From positions 496,001-560,000 of the forward strand of contig NZ_CP069362.1 in assembly GCF_029910535.1 (NCBI RefSeq): a stretch of DNA of 64,000 nucleotides, given 5' to 3'. A program made the translations under genes and the position numbers. This document shows positions 49,801-58,715 of this stretch, one piece after another (position 1 is the stretch's first letter; each line of letters starts with the position of its first letter). The DNA is from Marinitoga aeolica. Its GTDB lineage: Bacteria > Thermotogota > Thermotogae > Petrotogales > Petrotogaceae. Under the pieces are notes generated by a model, which saw only the letters and a program-made list of their open reading frames with translations, had not been told where the DNA came from and searched no databases.

Positions 49801-50300
49801 GATATAGAGGAAAAATAATTATAAATGGAAAGAATCAAAAAGAAATAGATGTAAAATCATTGAGAGAAAAATTCGGAATAGTATCGCAGAAAATATTCCT
49901 GTTTAACGATACAATAAAGAATAATATAATGTATTCATCAAAAGAGATCAGAGAAGAAAAATACAAAGAAATATTGAAAAAAAGCGAATTGGAAAAATTA
50001 ATAAAAAAATTCCCATTAAAGGATAATCATATGATAACAAACAACGGGCAAAATTTATCAGGAGGACAGAAACAATTAATAGCAATAGCTCGAGCTCTGG
50101 CAAAAGGAGCAGATGTATTTATATTTGATGAAGCAACAGCACATATAGACAAAGAAATAAAAGAAACAATAAAACGGATAATAAAAGAGGAATTAAAAGA
50201 CAAAATATGTTTTATAATAACTCATGATGATGATTTTGATGAAATTGGGGATAAAATATTAAAGTTAAAATATATTGAAGGTGATTCAATCTCTGAATAA

Positions 50301-50642
50301 TGTGAGGTAAAAGCTTCACTTTAGGTAGCATGTAATTTTTTGTGTAAATGCCTCTTCTTGGATGGTAATAATTAAATAAAATTAGATTATTATTTTTAAA
50401 TTATTTTCATATGAATTATCGTCTATATTGTAATGTGCTTTAGTAGTAATTTTTAGAAGTTTTTGATGTGTTTTTTTGGAAATAAACACTCTTTTGCAAT
50501 TTTAACTGCAAGATTTAACATTATTAAATTGAGAATATATTTTTAGTGTTGTTTTTAGATTTATTTTTATGTATTCTTGATTATTTCAGGTTTTTGAATT
50601 TAGTTGTATTAAGAATTATAGACGTATTTTGTTATTCTTTCT
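50301..50642. other. AT-rich spacer without recognisable gene
   Basis: 342 bases behind the exporter pseudogene. No coding frame with a ribosome binding site and no clear hairpin or repeat is seen. It lies before a transposase remnant and may be decayed mobile-element DNA, but nothing in the bases shows that directly. Confidence 0.4.
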
Positions 50643-50774
50643 TTAAAAAAGATGGATAGTTCGAGATTTCCAGTTTCTATATCGAGCTGTCCATCTTTTT
50701 GTTGCATCTATTGTTGCTAAATACAGTATTTTCATTAATGCATCATCATTTGGAAATATGGCCTGCTTTGCCAT
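50643..50774 (-). pseudogene. C-terminal remnant of an IS256 (mutator-type) transposase
   Basis: A 43-codon frame on the minus strand reads QAIFPNDDALMKILYLATID, then KRWTARYRNWKS, which matches the conserved C-terminal end of IS256-family transposases (xVFPxDxALxKxLYLAxxDxxKKWTxxxRNW). The several hundred residues before it are absent and the last few differ. A strong terminator stands directly upstream, so the fragment is not part of a working gene. It marks an older insertion at this boundary. Confidence 0.75.
50648..50698. terminator. Long hairpin inside the IS256 remnant
   Basis: A 17-bp stem (50648-50664 with 50682-50698) holds two G-T mismatches; 17-base loop; T runs on both sides. 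It could terminate transcription from the RiPP/exporter unit, and may derive from a terminal repeat of the old element. Confidence 0.55.
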
Positions 50775-50777
50775 TTT

Positions 50778-50823
50778 AAAAACCCTCTTCTTGGTATTCT
50801 ACTATATAAAGAAGAGGGTTTTT
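50778..50823. terminator. Strong bidirectional terminator
   Basis: AAAAACCCTCTTCTT and AAGAAGAGGGTTTTT form a perfect 15-bp stem with a 16-base loop. It lies between the accessory region and the convergent yigZ gene. Confidence 0.8.
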
Positions 50824-50856
50824 ATTTTTTTCTATTTATACAAAATTTTTTATGGC

Positions 50857-51471
50857 CTATTTTATTCCAACTTCTTCAGTTCTTAAATATTCAATATGAC
50901 CTTTATTTTTTAATATTTTCAATATTTCATTTTCTTTATCTTCTTCTATTGCAATTTCAAAACTTACATCTGCTGCAAATTCTTGATTTACTATTTTCCA
51001 CCCATTTAATCTTTTTAATAATCTTTCAATTTCCGCATGTTTTGAATAATCTGTTTTCACTTTATATATTTTTAAATCTATATATTTTCCTATTTTAGAA
51101 TTTATAATTGTTTCTTCTGCACATTGTGAATAAGCATCTATTAAGCCTCTTACTCCAAGTTTTACGCCACCAAAATATCGAGTTACTACTATTGCTATAT
51201 TTGTTAAATCGTGTTTTTCAATAATACCAAATATAGGCTTTCCAGCAGTTCCTGATGGTTCTCCATCATCAGAATAATTAAATTTATTTCCATTCACTTT
51301 ATATGCCCAGCAATTATGTGTTGCATTTCTATACTTTGAAGATATTTCTTTAATAAATTCTTTTGCTTCTTCTTCAGTATTAACTTTTTTTACATTACCA
51401 ATAAACTCTGAACGCTTTATTTTTATTGTTGTTTCTTTAGGCGTTAATATTGAAAAATATATTTCAACCAC
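50857..51471 (-). CDS. YigZ/IMPACT family protein
   Basis: A 204-residue protein of usual family length. The N-terminal domain has the signature ATHNCWAYKV, YSDDGEPSGTAGKPI and VVTRYFGGVKLGVRGLIDAY; the C-terminal part is a ferredoxin-like DUF1949 domain. In eukaryotes the relative IMPACT acts on GCN2; the bacterial role is not settled, and some annotations call it a protease inhibitor or elongation-factor-like protein. It lies 9 bases behind the large secreted protein gene. Confidence 0.9.
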   Translation of the reverse strand: MVEIYFSILTPKETTIKIKRSEFIGNVKKVNTEEEAKEFIKEISSKYRNATHNCWAYKVNGNKFNYSDDGEPSGTAGKPIFGIIEKHDLTNIAIVVTRYFGGVKLGVRGLIDAYSQCAEETIINSKIGKYIDLKIYKVKTDYSKHAEIERLLKRLNGWKIVNQEFAADVSFEIAIEEDKENEILKILKNKGHIEYLRTEEVGIK

Positions 51472-51480
51472 CTCATTTCA

Positions 51481-54063
51481 TTATTGATACAATTTAACTT
51501 TATATATTTCATATTCTTGAATATATATAAATTCATTTTCAGAAATCCATTTTACAAAATTCACATAACCTTTATCAACTAAATATCTTTTTATTTCTTC
51601 ACCTGTTTTCAAATCTTTGATTATTATAAATTTTCCATCTGTCATTATGAGTTTATTTTTATTTATATCTATAGAAACTATCTTTCTAAAGAAATGATGG
51701 ATTATCTTTTCCATATCTCCATTTAATATATTATATACGAACAAATTTGAATTAATATCCTCAATAAGTATTTTATAACTGTTTTTATATGGAATTATTT
51801 TTTTTATAGGATATGTTGTTATTATACTTTTTAAATATTTTTCCCCATCATTATAATGAAAAATAACTTTATTAGATGGTGTATTACTAAAATTCCTAAA
51901 TTTATCCTTTGAATAATATGAAATCATAATTTTATTGCTAAAATCTCTTTTTATTTCTACCAAAAATCCCAAACTTCCATAATACTTTTTTATTTCATTT
52001 TTGTTTTTATAATCATATTTCACTATTTCTTTATCTTTATTTCCATAATAAATATAATCTCCATCAAACTCTGCTGCCACCTGATACGTTTGTTTTTTAA
52101 AAAGCAGTTTTTTACTTTTTAAATCATATACTCTTACTTCGCCATCTACTGTAGATATAAATAATTTATCTTTTTCTATTTTTATATTACTAATATAATC
52201 ATATAATTCAATATTTAATATTTCTTTATTATTTTTTCTTATAGCAACTTCACAAAACTCATTTTCTATAATTTCATAATCTCCAATTTTATTATAAGAA
52301 ACTATAACATCATCTGATTCATAAAAACTTTTTGCATTTTCTATATAATCAGGAAATACTTTTAAGTTCTTAAATCTTTTATAATATTCCCTATTTTCTT
52401 CGATATCATTATCAAGAGAATAAAATCTCAAATATCCATCTATATATTTAATAAATAAATTATCTGTTAAATATCCCATTTCAGGATATGCAACTCTACC
52501 TACATTGATAGACTTTATTATGTTAAAATCATTCAGATTTATCTTTAATATTTTTCCAGATAAATATAACACATAAATATAATTATTTTTTGAAGTTATT
52601 GTACTAATATAATCATTTTCAGGATACAAGACTTTCACTGTTTCATATGTATCTTTATCTAAAAAAGTTATTTTATTAAAACCGGAAGTTACAACTAAAT
52701 ATTTGTTTGTAAGTAATATTTTCTTTATAAACCAATCTGAAATCTTGATAGTGTTTTGAACACTATAATCTTTTATTATATCTATAGTGCCATCAGATTT
52801 TCCAATTATAATTTTATCATTAATATTTTTTATTGTCTCAATATTTTCATATGGAATAGTTTTTTCAATCTTTTTTGCATACATATTATAAAAAAACAAA
52901 AATTTTCCATTTGAAATAGTTATGAAATTACTTATAATTTTACCTATCGGAAATTTATTCCTATAATTCTCAAGTGTAAAGATATCTAATAATTTTTGTG
53001 TTTCCCTATCATATATTTTTAATTCAAATATATCAGAAATAATATCATATGTAATTACATACTTTTCGTTTTCATCTAAAATATATTTACCTTTAAATAA
53101 TTTATATTCTTTTTTTATAGGATTTATTATTTCTATATAATTATTAGTATGTCTAATAATATCATTCCTATATACAGTAACTTTATCATCTGTTTTAAAG
53201 TTATAAATATTTTGAAGTTCTATATTTGGAACTATATATTTATCATAATAAAGATAATAAAAATAGTAATGAGCATATATACCATTAAATTCATTATTTT
53301 TATACTCTCGAACCCACCTTATCCAATCTTTAACTAATTCATCAAAATTCATCCCTGTTATTTCTTCAACATTGGTAAATAAATTTACATATAAATTTTT
53401 TATTTCTTCAATTGAATATTTACTCAATAAATATTCAAAAAATGATGGTCCATATCTATAGATATTATTATTTTTACTCATTTCGTTTAATATTTCTTTA
53501 GAATTTTCAAAATTTAAAAGTTTTCCATATTTAAAAATAAAATTCAAATATGCCGTTGAATATTCCGAAGAAAAATATTGCGGTATTGCTTCCACTAATA
53601 TTTCAGAATTAATATTTCCTTTTTTATAATTCTTTCCATATTTTTCGTATGGAAATTGTGATTCAACAAAATGTACCAATTCATGCCTTAACACTGAGGG
53701 TGTAGTATAAATTTCTTCTCCACGAATTGCTAAACCACTTACTTTCATTATTGCACTTAACTCATTATCTTTTAGAATAAATACTTTTGCCTTCTTTTTC
53801 ACATTTCCTATATTAAAAAATGAAAACATCCTATCAAGAAATTCCTGTTCTTTTTGAGCTACAATCCATGCATATTTAGAAAACTCATTATCATTTTCAA
53901 AATAAATTTCTAAATTTTTAGTTTCAACTTTAGGCCAATTTTTTTCTGCGTATTTTTTAATATTATCCAGTATAAATTCATTTCTTTTTATAAGGTGGTA
54001 ATCAATTCCAAAAGATATTATTGCAACTAAAACAATAAATAAAAATAACACCATTTTTTTCAT
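51481..54063 (-). CDS. Secreted metallopeptidase-like protein with beta-propeller
   Basis: About 860 residues; the ATG at 54063 (MKKMVLFLF) is preferred, though GTG and ATG codons a little upstream are in frame. A signal peptide covers residues 1-21. Residues 25-290 resemble the peptidase MA-like domain and contain a zinc motif, H-E-L-V-H, in LRHELVHFVESQFP, with a later Glu-rich helix. The rest (about 300-860) is a beta-propeller of repeated strand patterns such as DGTIDIIKDYS, YLVVTSGFNKITFLDK, DGEVRVYDLKSKKLLF and DGKFIIIKDLKTGEEI, like WD40/PQQ repeats. It probably acts in the periplasm on proteins or polysaccharides; the substrate is unknown. Confidence 0.75.
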   Translation of the reverse strand: MKKMVLFLFIVLVAIISFGIDYHLIKRNEFILDNIKKYAEKNWPKVETKNLEIYFENDNEFSKYAWIVAQKEQEFLDRMFSFFNIGNVKKKAKVFILKDNELSAIMKVSGLAIRGEEIYTTPSVLRHELVHFVESQFPYEKYGKNYKKGNINSEILVEAIPQYFSSEYSTAYLNFIFKYGKLLNFENSKEILNEMSKNNNIYRYGPSFFEYLLSKYSIEEIKNLYVNLFTNVEEITGMNFDELVKDWIRWVREYKNNEFNGIYAHYYFYYLYYDKYIVPNIELQNIYNFKTDDKVTVYRNDIIRHTNNYIEIINPIKKEYKLFKGKYILDENEKYVITYDIISDIFELKIYDRETQKLLDIFTLENYRNKFPIGKIISNFITISNGKFLFFYNMYAKKIEKTIPYENIETIKNINDKIIIGKSDGTIDIIKDYSVQNTIKISDWFIKKILLTNKYLVVTSGFNKITFLDKDTYETVKVLYPENDYISTITSKNNYIYVLYLSGKILKINLNDFNIIKSINVGRVAYPEMGYLTDNLFIKYIDGYLRFYSLDNDIEENREYYKRFKNLKVFPDYIENAKSFYESDDVIVSYNKIGDYEIIENEFCEVAIRKNNKEILNIELYDYISNIKIEKDKLFISTVDGEVRVYDLKSKKLLFKKQTYQVAAEFDGDYIYYGNKDKEIVKYDYKNKNEIKKYYGSLGFLVEIKRDFSNKIMISYYSKDKFRNFSNTPSNKVIFHYNDGEKYLKSIITTYPIKKIIPYKNSYKILIEDINSNLFVYNILNGDMEKIIHHFFRKIVSIDINKNKLIMTDGKFIIIKDLKTGEEIKRYLVDKGYVNFVKWISENEFIYIQEYEIYKVKLYQ

Positions 54064-54100
54064 TTTTCCCATCACCCCTATTTTTTATTGTTAAAATGCA

Positions 54101-54129
54101 AAAATCCCGGAAAATTTTTCCGGGATTTT
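54101..54129. terminator. Terminator after the aldolase gene
   Basis: AAAATCCCGGAAAA and TTTTTCCGGGATTTT form a stem with T runs on both sides; it lies just behind the stop codon of the minus-strand aldolase gene. Confidence 0.85.
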
Positions 54130-54136
54130 AATTATA

Positions 54137-55084
54137 TTAGAATAAATCTGCTTTTCCAGCTGAACCTAAAACTTCCATTCTATCTGTAATTACTTTAATT
54201 GTATATTCTCTTGCTAATTTAAAATATTTCCTTGGATCAAATTCTTTTGGATTTCCATTTAAAAATTCCCTTAATCCTGCTACAAATGCTATTCTTAAAT
54301 CTGTATCTGTATTAACTTTGTTAATTCCACATTTTACTGCTTCTTTTAATATTTCTGCTGGAACACCTTTAGCTCCACCAAAATCTGCTCCATGTTTTTC
54401 TGCAATTTCAACAAATTCTGGAACTACTGAAGATGCACCATGTAGTACTAATGGTCTTTTTACATATTCTTTAACCTTTTTAATTCTATCATAATCTATT
54501 TTTGCTGCACCTTTAAATTTAAATGCACCATGTGATGTTCCTACTGCAGGAGCTAAGAAATCAACATCTGTTTCTTCAACAAATATTTTTGCTTCTTCTG
54601 GATCAACTAATACGTTCTCTGCTGCTACTGCTTCATCTTCAATACCAGCTAATTGTCCTAATTCTGCTTCAACTGATACGCCTGCAGCATGAGCAATCTT
54701 AACAATTTCTTTTGTTATTTTCATATTTTCTTCAAATGGATGTTCGGAAGCATCAATCATAACAGATGAATATCCAGCTTTTATAGCTGCAACAATATAT
54801 TCAAAACTCTTTCCATGATCAAGATGCAATGCTACCGGGATATTTGCTTCATCTGCAAAAGTTCTTACCATTTTCACAAAAATTTCTGCACCTTTTCTAA
54901 AATCTCCATTCCCTGCATATTTCATTGCACCCTGACTTGTTTCAATAATAACTGGTGAATTCATTTTTATTCCAGCTTCAATTATATAATGTAAAAATTC
55001 AAGATTATTAATATTTAAAGCTGGAACTCCATATCCATGTTTGTCAGCATTTTCCAAAATAACTTTAGTGTCTACATAAGGCAT
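54137..55084 (-). CDS. fba: Class II fructose-bisphosphate aldolase
   Basis: About 315 residues from the ATG at 55084 (GGAGGGG upstream). This zinc enzyme splits fructose 1,6-bisphosphate in glycolysis. Visible motifs: the N-terminal HGYGVPALNINN, the catalytic ALHLDHGKSFE with Asp and zinc-His, the SVMIDASEHPFEEN strand, zinc ligands in AEVELGQLAG and TSHGAFK-type segments, and VLHGASS near residue 220. It is a single-gene unit with its own terminator. Confidence 0.95.
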   Translation of the reverse strand: MPYVDTKVILENADKHGYGVPALNINNLEFLHYIIEAGIKMNSPVIIETSQGAMKYAGNGDFRKGAEIFVKMVRTFADEANIPVALHLDHGKSFEYIVAAIKAGYSSVMIDASEHPFEENMKITKEIVKIAHAAGVSVEAELGQLAGIEDEAVAAENVLVDPEEAKIFVEETDVDFLAPAVGTSHGAFKFKGAAKIDYDRIKKVKEYVKRPLVLHGASSVVPEFVEIAEKHGADFGGAKGVPAEILKEAVKCGINKVNTDTDLRIAFVAGLREFLNGNPKEFDPRKYFKLAREYTIKVITDRMEVLGSAGKADLF

Positions 55085-55125
55085 TTTAACCCCTCCCAAC
55101 AAATAATTTATCGTAATTCGGAATA

Positions 55126-55134
55126 ATTATATCA
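55126..55134 (-). promoter_or_regulatory. Extended -10 promoter element for fba
   Basis: On the minus strand TGATATAAT matches the extended -10 consensus 41 bases before the fba start. No matching -35 box is obvious. Confidence 0.5.
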
Positions 55135-55142
55135 TAATACTG

Positions 55143-56231
55143 TTAAATCTCTTCTAACCAATTTACATTATCTAAAACAATTGCCAACTCTTCAAATAAT
55201 TTTTCAAAAAAAGCTTTTTTTAATCCTTTGTTTTTATTCGCAAAATGATCTATATTCCTTAATATTGAATAAGCAGAATCTTTTGAAAGAATCTGCGAGA
55301 ATTCTTTTATATTTTTTGCTATCAATTTGTGTTCAGCATTATCCAATATTTTTATCATTTCATCTTCTTCAAGATTCTCAAAATATTTATTTATTCTTAA
55401 AACAATAGAATTTTTTTCATCAATATTCATACTTTTCACTCTATTTAAAACTATATCATCAAGTTCAAAAAGTATTTTTTCCGGTGTTGGTAAATTACTT
55501 TTTTCCTCCAGATAATTAACAAAAGTTCTTGCAGCTTCAGGGCCAACTATTCCTGAAGCTAAAATATAAGCATATTCTTTAACTTCAAGTTCTGACAAAT
55601 TATTTAAAACTCTACTTAATTTATACCAACTTCTAGGACTGGGTTTTAAATCCAATCTAAAAGACACACTTTTTCCATTAGAAATAAATTCTGGATATTC
55701 TTTTATAAAAGAAATAACTTCATTACTTACATCCTGTTTTTTAGCCCAATTAACCCATTCATTTACCTCTGGATTTAAACTTAAGTGAAAAAATCGTGAC
55801 ATAAATGCAGGATCAGTTATTAAATCTACCTGATCATAATCATCGTCAGGCGGGTTAGCTGCTGCCATTATCCATGTTCCTTCAGGCAAAATATGGTTAT
55901 GAATTCTCCTGTCTAATAATAATTGCATAATAGCATTTCTAATAGATCTATGAGCCCTATTAATTTCATCTATCATTATAATTGTATTATCCTCTTCAGG
56001 CCACCAATCTGGTTTTAAAAAAACTGTTTTATCCTCACTTTTAGAAGGTAATCCTATTAAATCCCCTGGTTCCATTTGAGATATAACTAAAATTATTAAC
56101 TTCCGATCTGTTTCTTTTGCTATATCACGTGCAATATCCGTTTTACCAACACCAAAATGTCCCCATAATAATGGTATTTCACCAGACTCCATAATCTTTT
56201 TTGATAAAAATTTTATATCACTTGGTTTCAT
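55143..56231 (-). CDS. MoxR-type AAA+ ATPase
   Basis: A 362-residue AAA+ protein. Walker A is WGHFGVGKTDIA, Walker B IIMIDEINRAHRS, followed by the sensor region IMAAANPPDDDYDQVDLI and the arginine-finger region FMSRFFHL. The C-terminal 130 residues are helical lid. MoxR ATPases act as chaperones that insert cofactors or activate complexes, usually with a neighbouring von Willebrand factor A protein; none is next to it here. The target is unknown. It follows the small coiled-coil gene by 12 bases. Confidence 0.85.
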   Translation of the reverse strand: MKPSDIKFLSKKIMESGEIPLLWGHFGVGKTDIARDIAKETDRKLIILVISQMEPGDLIGLPSKSEDKTVFLKPDWWPEEDNTIIMIDEINRAHRSIRNAIMQLLLDRRIHNHILPEGTWIMAAANPPDDDYDQVDLITDPAFMSRFFHLSLNPEVNEWVNWAKKQDVSNEVISFIKEYPEFISNGKSVSFRLDLKPSPRSWYKLSRVLNNLSELEVKEYAYILASGIVGPEAARTFVNYLEEKSNLPTPEKILFELDDIVLNRVKSMNIDEKNSIVLRINKYFENLEEDEMIKILDNAEHKLIAKNIKEFSQILSKDSAYSILRNIDHFANKNKGLKKAFFEKLFEELAIVLDNVNWLEEI

Positions 56232-56243
56232 TCCATCACCTCA

Positions 56244-56594
56244 TTATCCATTTGAATTAAATCTTCTTCTTGATATTTCTTCTTGGATCTTCATATACCC
56301 ATTTTTTATGGCAACTTTTCCCTTATTTGCAGTTTTTATTTGCTTTTTTACCTTTTCCATTTCTGATTTTATCTTATTAATCCTTTTTTTATCATCCTCA
56401 GTTAATTTTTCTACCCTATTCTTTATTAATAGAGATGAAGAATATTTAACCATTTTATCAAGGATTTTTTTTCTTTGCTCTAAAATTTTTGGCAATGTTT
56501 CAAAATCTTCATTTAAAATAATTCTATCTATGAGATTTTCTATTTTATTTAAATCTTCTATCAAATTTTTTATTTCTTCGGAATTTTCTTCCAT
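56244..56594 (-). CDS. Small coiled-coil protein, function unknown
   Basis: A 116-residue, highly charged, fully helical protein. The pattern LIDRIILNEDFETLPKILEQ, then RKKILDKM, resembles flagellar chaperones of the FliT/FlgN type, which have such a four-residue-step helix and a basic C-terminus, but no flagellar gene is nearby and the similarity may be only compositional. It starts one base after the B12 radical SAM gene and is coupled to the MoxR gene. Confidence 0.55.
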   Translation of the reverse strand: MEENSEEIKNLIEDLNKIENLIDRIILNEDFETLPKILEQRKKILDKMVKYSSSLLIKNRVEKLTEDDKKRINKIKSEMEKVKKQIKTANKGKVAIKNGYMKIQEEISRRRFNSNG

Positions 56595-56595
56595 T

Positions 56596-57939
56596 TTAAT
56601 TCCCTCTTTCTGCTTTTTTATCGCGCAAATATGCTTTTATTTTTTCGATTTCATCAGCATTCATCCCATATTTCCACCAATATGGTAATACTGAATTATT
56701 CAATAATAATGGATCAGTATCTGGTTTCAACCATCCTTTTGATATCAAGTCCATATACTGGGGAGTGTTAGGGATTGGCGTAAATTCATTCACTGATGGA
56801 GTTATCCCTAAATCAAAACAAAAATCAATACCTCTAATTACATCATCAACTTTTTGATCTGGTAAATTTGTCATTATATATGCTGATGTCTCTGTTAACC
56901 CTTCATCTAATAAATATTTTACAGCTCTTACCAAATCTTCATTTGTAACTTTACCACCAGTTCTTTTTTGCATTTCTTCATCGGATGTCTCATATCCTAA
57001 TTTAATAACTTTAAAATTAGCTTTTGCAAATAATTTAGCTATTTTTTTATCTACTAATTTTGCATGTATTCCATTTGGTAAATGATATCTAACATCAAAT
57101 TTTGAAAGAGCTTCTAATAATTTTTCTTTCTCTGGATGAATCAAAAAAGCATCGTCAAAAAACACTACATCTTTTACTGGTTTTTCTTTAAGAATTTTTT
57201 CAAGTCCTTTAATTATATTTTTTATACTTCTTTTCTGATATTTCCACATTCTGGGAGTAACACAATAAGTACATTTAAATGGACATCCAATTGAAGAAGT
57301 TATTACAACATTAGGTATCTTCCCTTCATATAACTCATATAATGGTTCTAAATTCTCAAACCAATCTATTTCAGTTATATTTTCATTATAATAATCAAGT
57401 AATTGTTTTATAGCTATATTACCTGTTCCGTTAATCACTTTAACATTTAAACTGTTAAAATATTTTTTAGCGTGGTCTGGCATAATATTAACATATATGC
57501 CGCCCAAAAATATAGGTTTTTCAGGAAAAATTTCTCTTATTACTTCAATAGTTTTATATACTCCATAATACCAATAAGTCATTACAGAAGTAACCAATAT
57601 TCCATCAACGTCTTTATAATCTTTTAATCTTTTAATAAATTCATCTTTGGGTAGTCCATATCTTTTGAATTTTCTCGGTATATCTTTTATTACATATGGT
57701 TTTTCTACTTCTTCAAAATAAAATTTTCCAGTTCCATAATATCTATCTTTAATTAAATTATTTTCTATAAAATATTTATCATATCTATTCATTAAGTCTA
57801 TTAAACTAACTTTATATCCATGATTTTTTAATATACTTCCTATGTATAACAGGCCTAATGGTTTTAACCAAAAATCGTATGCTGCTGTATCATAAATCCA
57901 TGGATTTATCAACAAAAAATGTTTTGATGAATGATTCAT
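56596..57939 (-). CDS. B12-binding domain radical SAM protein
   Basis: About 447 residues; the ATG at 57939 has GGAG 7 bases upstream and overlaps the coaX stop by one base. Residues 1-190 have the cobalamin-domain pattern (LLINPWIYD, LGLLYIGSILKNHGYKVSLID, DGILVTSVMTYW, IFLGGIYVNIMPDHA). The radical SAM motif is SSIGCPFKCTYCVTPRMWKY, followed by VVFFDDAFLI and a class B-like strand pattern. Such proteins do methylations or ring rearrangements on varied substrates; none is indicated by the neighbours, which belong to the coaX/tsaC unit. Confidence 0.85.
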   Translation of the reverse strand: MNHSSKHFLLINPWIYDTAAYDFWLKPLGLLYIGSILKNHGYKVSLIDLMNRYDKYFIENNLIKDRYYGTGKFYFEEVEKPYVIKDIPRKFKRYGLPKDEFIKRLKDYKDVDGILVTSVMTYWYYGVYKTIEVIREIFPEKPIFLGGIYVNIMPDHAKKYFNSLNVKVINGTGNIAIKQLLDYYNENITEIDWFENLEPLYELYEGKIPNVVITSSIGCPFKCTYCVTPRMWKYQKRSIKNIIKGLEKILKEKPVKDVVFFDDAFLIHPEKEKLLEALSKFDVRYHLPNGIHAKLVDKKIAKLFAKANFKVIKLGYETSDEEMQKRTGGKVTNEDLVRAVKYLLDEGLTETSAYIMTNLPDQKVDDVIRGIDFCFDLGITPSVNEFTPIPNTPQYMDLISKGWLKPDTDPLLLNNSVLPYWWKYGMNADEIEKIKAYLRDKKAERGN

Positions 57940-58715
57940 CAATCTACTCCTTTCATTAATTCATAAAAGGTGTTTAATCCTTTTAATGTCAAATATGGAT
58001 CATAATGATTAAATTCAGGAATTATTCCCTTTAATGATTTACCAATACCACCCGTTATAACTATTTTAAATTCTTTTTTATATTCACTCTCAATGTCCTT
58101 TAATAATTGTTGTATTCCATATACAACAGTTTTAATTATTCCAATTTGAATATTATCTATTGTATTTTTACCTACAGAATAATCTAAAAATTCCAACTCT
58201 ACCTGAGGTAATTTGGCTGTTTTAGAAAACAAAGCCATCATTTGCGTATTTATCCCCGGTATAATTGCTCCACCAATAAAATTACCTTCATATAAAACAT
58301 CTATTGTAATTGCTGTTCCGAAATCTATTGCAATAGCATTCTCACCATAATATTTTTTTAACGCCAAAATATTAGCTATCCTATCTGCACCAACCTCATT
58401 GGGATAGTCAACCTTTAACTCAATACTATTTAAATATTGTGAATTTACAAAAATTGCATCTGATTTATAATATTTTTGTGCAAATTTAGCCAGAATATAA
58501 TTAACCGATGGAACAACTGAAGAAATAACGACAGAATCAATATCCTTTTCTTTTATATTTTCTCTATTAAACAGCGGAAACAAATGTGAATATAATTCAT
58601 CTTCTGTCTCAAAAGATTTTGTCCCAATTCGCCATGTATGTAAAATTTTTTCTTCATATATTCCTACTACAATATGTGTATTTCCAACATCAAATAATAA
58701 TCTCAATCTATTCAC
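57939..58715 (-). CDS. coaX: Type III pantothenate kinase
   Basis: A 258-residue actin-fold kinase that starts coenzyme A synthesis. Motifs: LLFDVGNTHIVVGIY (phosphate 1), YPNEVGADRIANI with the Asp that binds pantothenate, AIDFGTAITIDVL, GGAIIPGINTQMMALF and the adenosine strand IVITGGIGKSL. The type III enzymes need a monovalent cation and resist CoA feedback. It overlaps the preceding gene by 8 bases. Confidence 0.95.
   Translation of the reverse strand: MNRLRLLFDVGNTHIVVGIYEEKILHTWRIGTKSFETEDELYSHLFPLFNRENIKEKDIDSVVISSVVPSVNYILAKFAQKYYKSDAIFVNSQYLNSIELKVDYPNEVGADRIANILALKKYYGENAIAIDFGTAITIDVLYEGNFIGGAIIPGINTQMMALFSKTAKLPQVELEFLDYSVGKNTIDNIQIGIIKTVVYGIQQLLKDIESEYKKEFKIVITGGIGKSLKGIIPEFNHYDPYLTLKGLNTFYELMKGVD

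Larger units (their letters stand above)
47124..50300 (+). pseudogene. ABCB-type peptide/lipid exporter, broken by frameshift and IS insertion
   Basis: A half-transporter of about 570 residues when rebuilt. The six-helix membrane domain starts at 47124 (GGAGG upstream). At about 47895-47897 one T is missing, which ends the frame at 47915; restoring it gives LFYAGKDIIFSGFTIGGYIAF and leads into the ATPase domain with GPNGSGKTTLMK. An IS3-family element then interrupts the gene at 48279-49795 behind LLLGIYD; removing it and one target copy restores GYRGKIIINGK without a shift. The rest has the Q-loop, LSGGQKQLIAIARAL, FIFDEATAHID and the switch His in ITHDD, to 50300. All catalytic motifs survive, so inactivation looks recent. 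The natural cargo was probably the modified peptide or its leader-bearing form. Confidence 0.85.

Noticed and set aside
46459-50300. Complete functional lantibiotic or lasso peptide cluster
   Set aside because: There is no LanM/LanB/LanC dehydratase or cyclase and no asparagine-synthetase-like or transglutaminase-like enzyme in the region.
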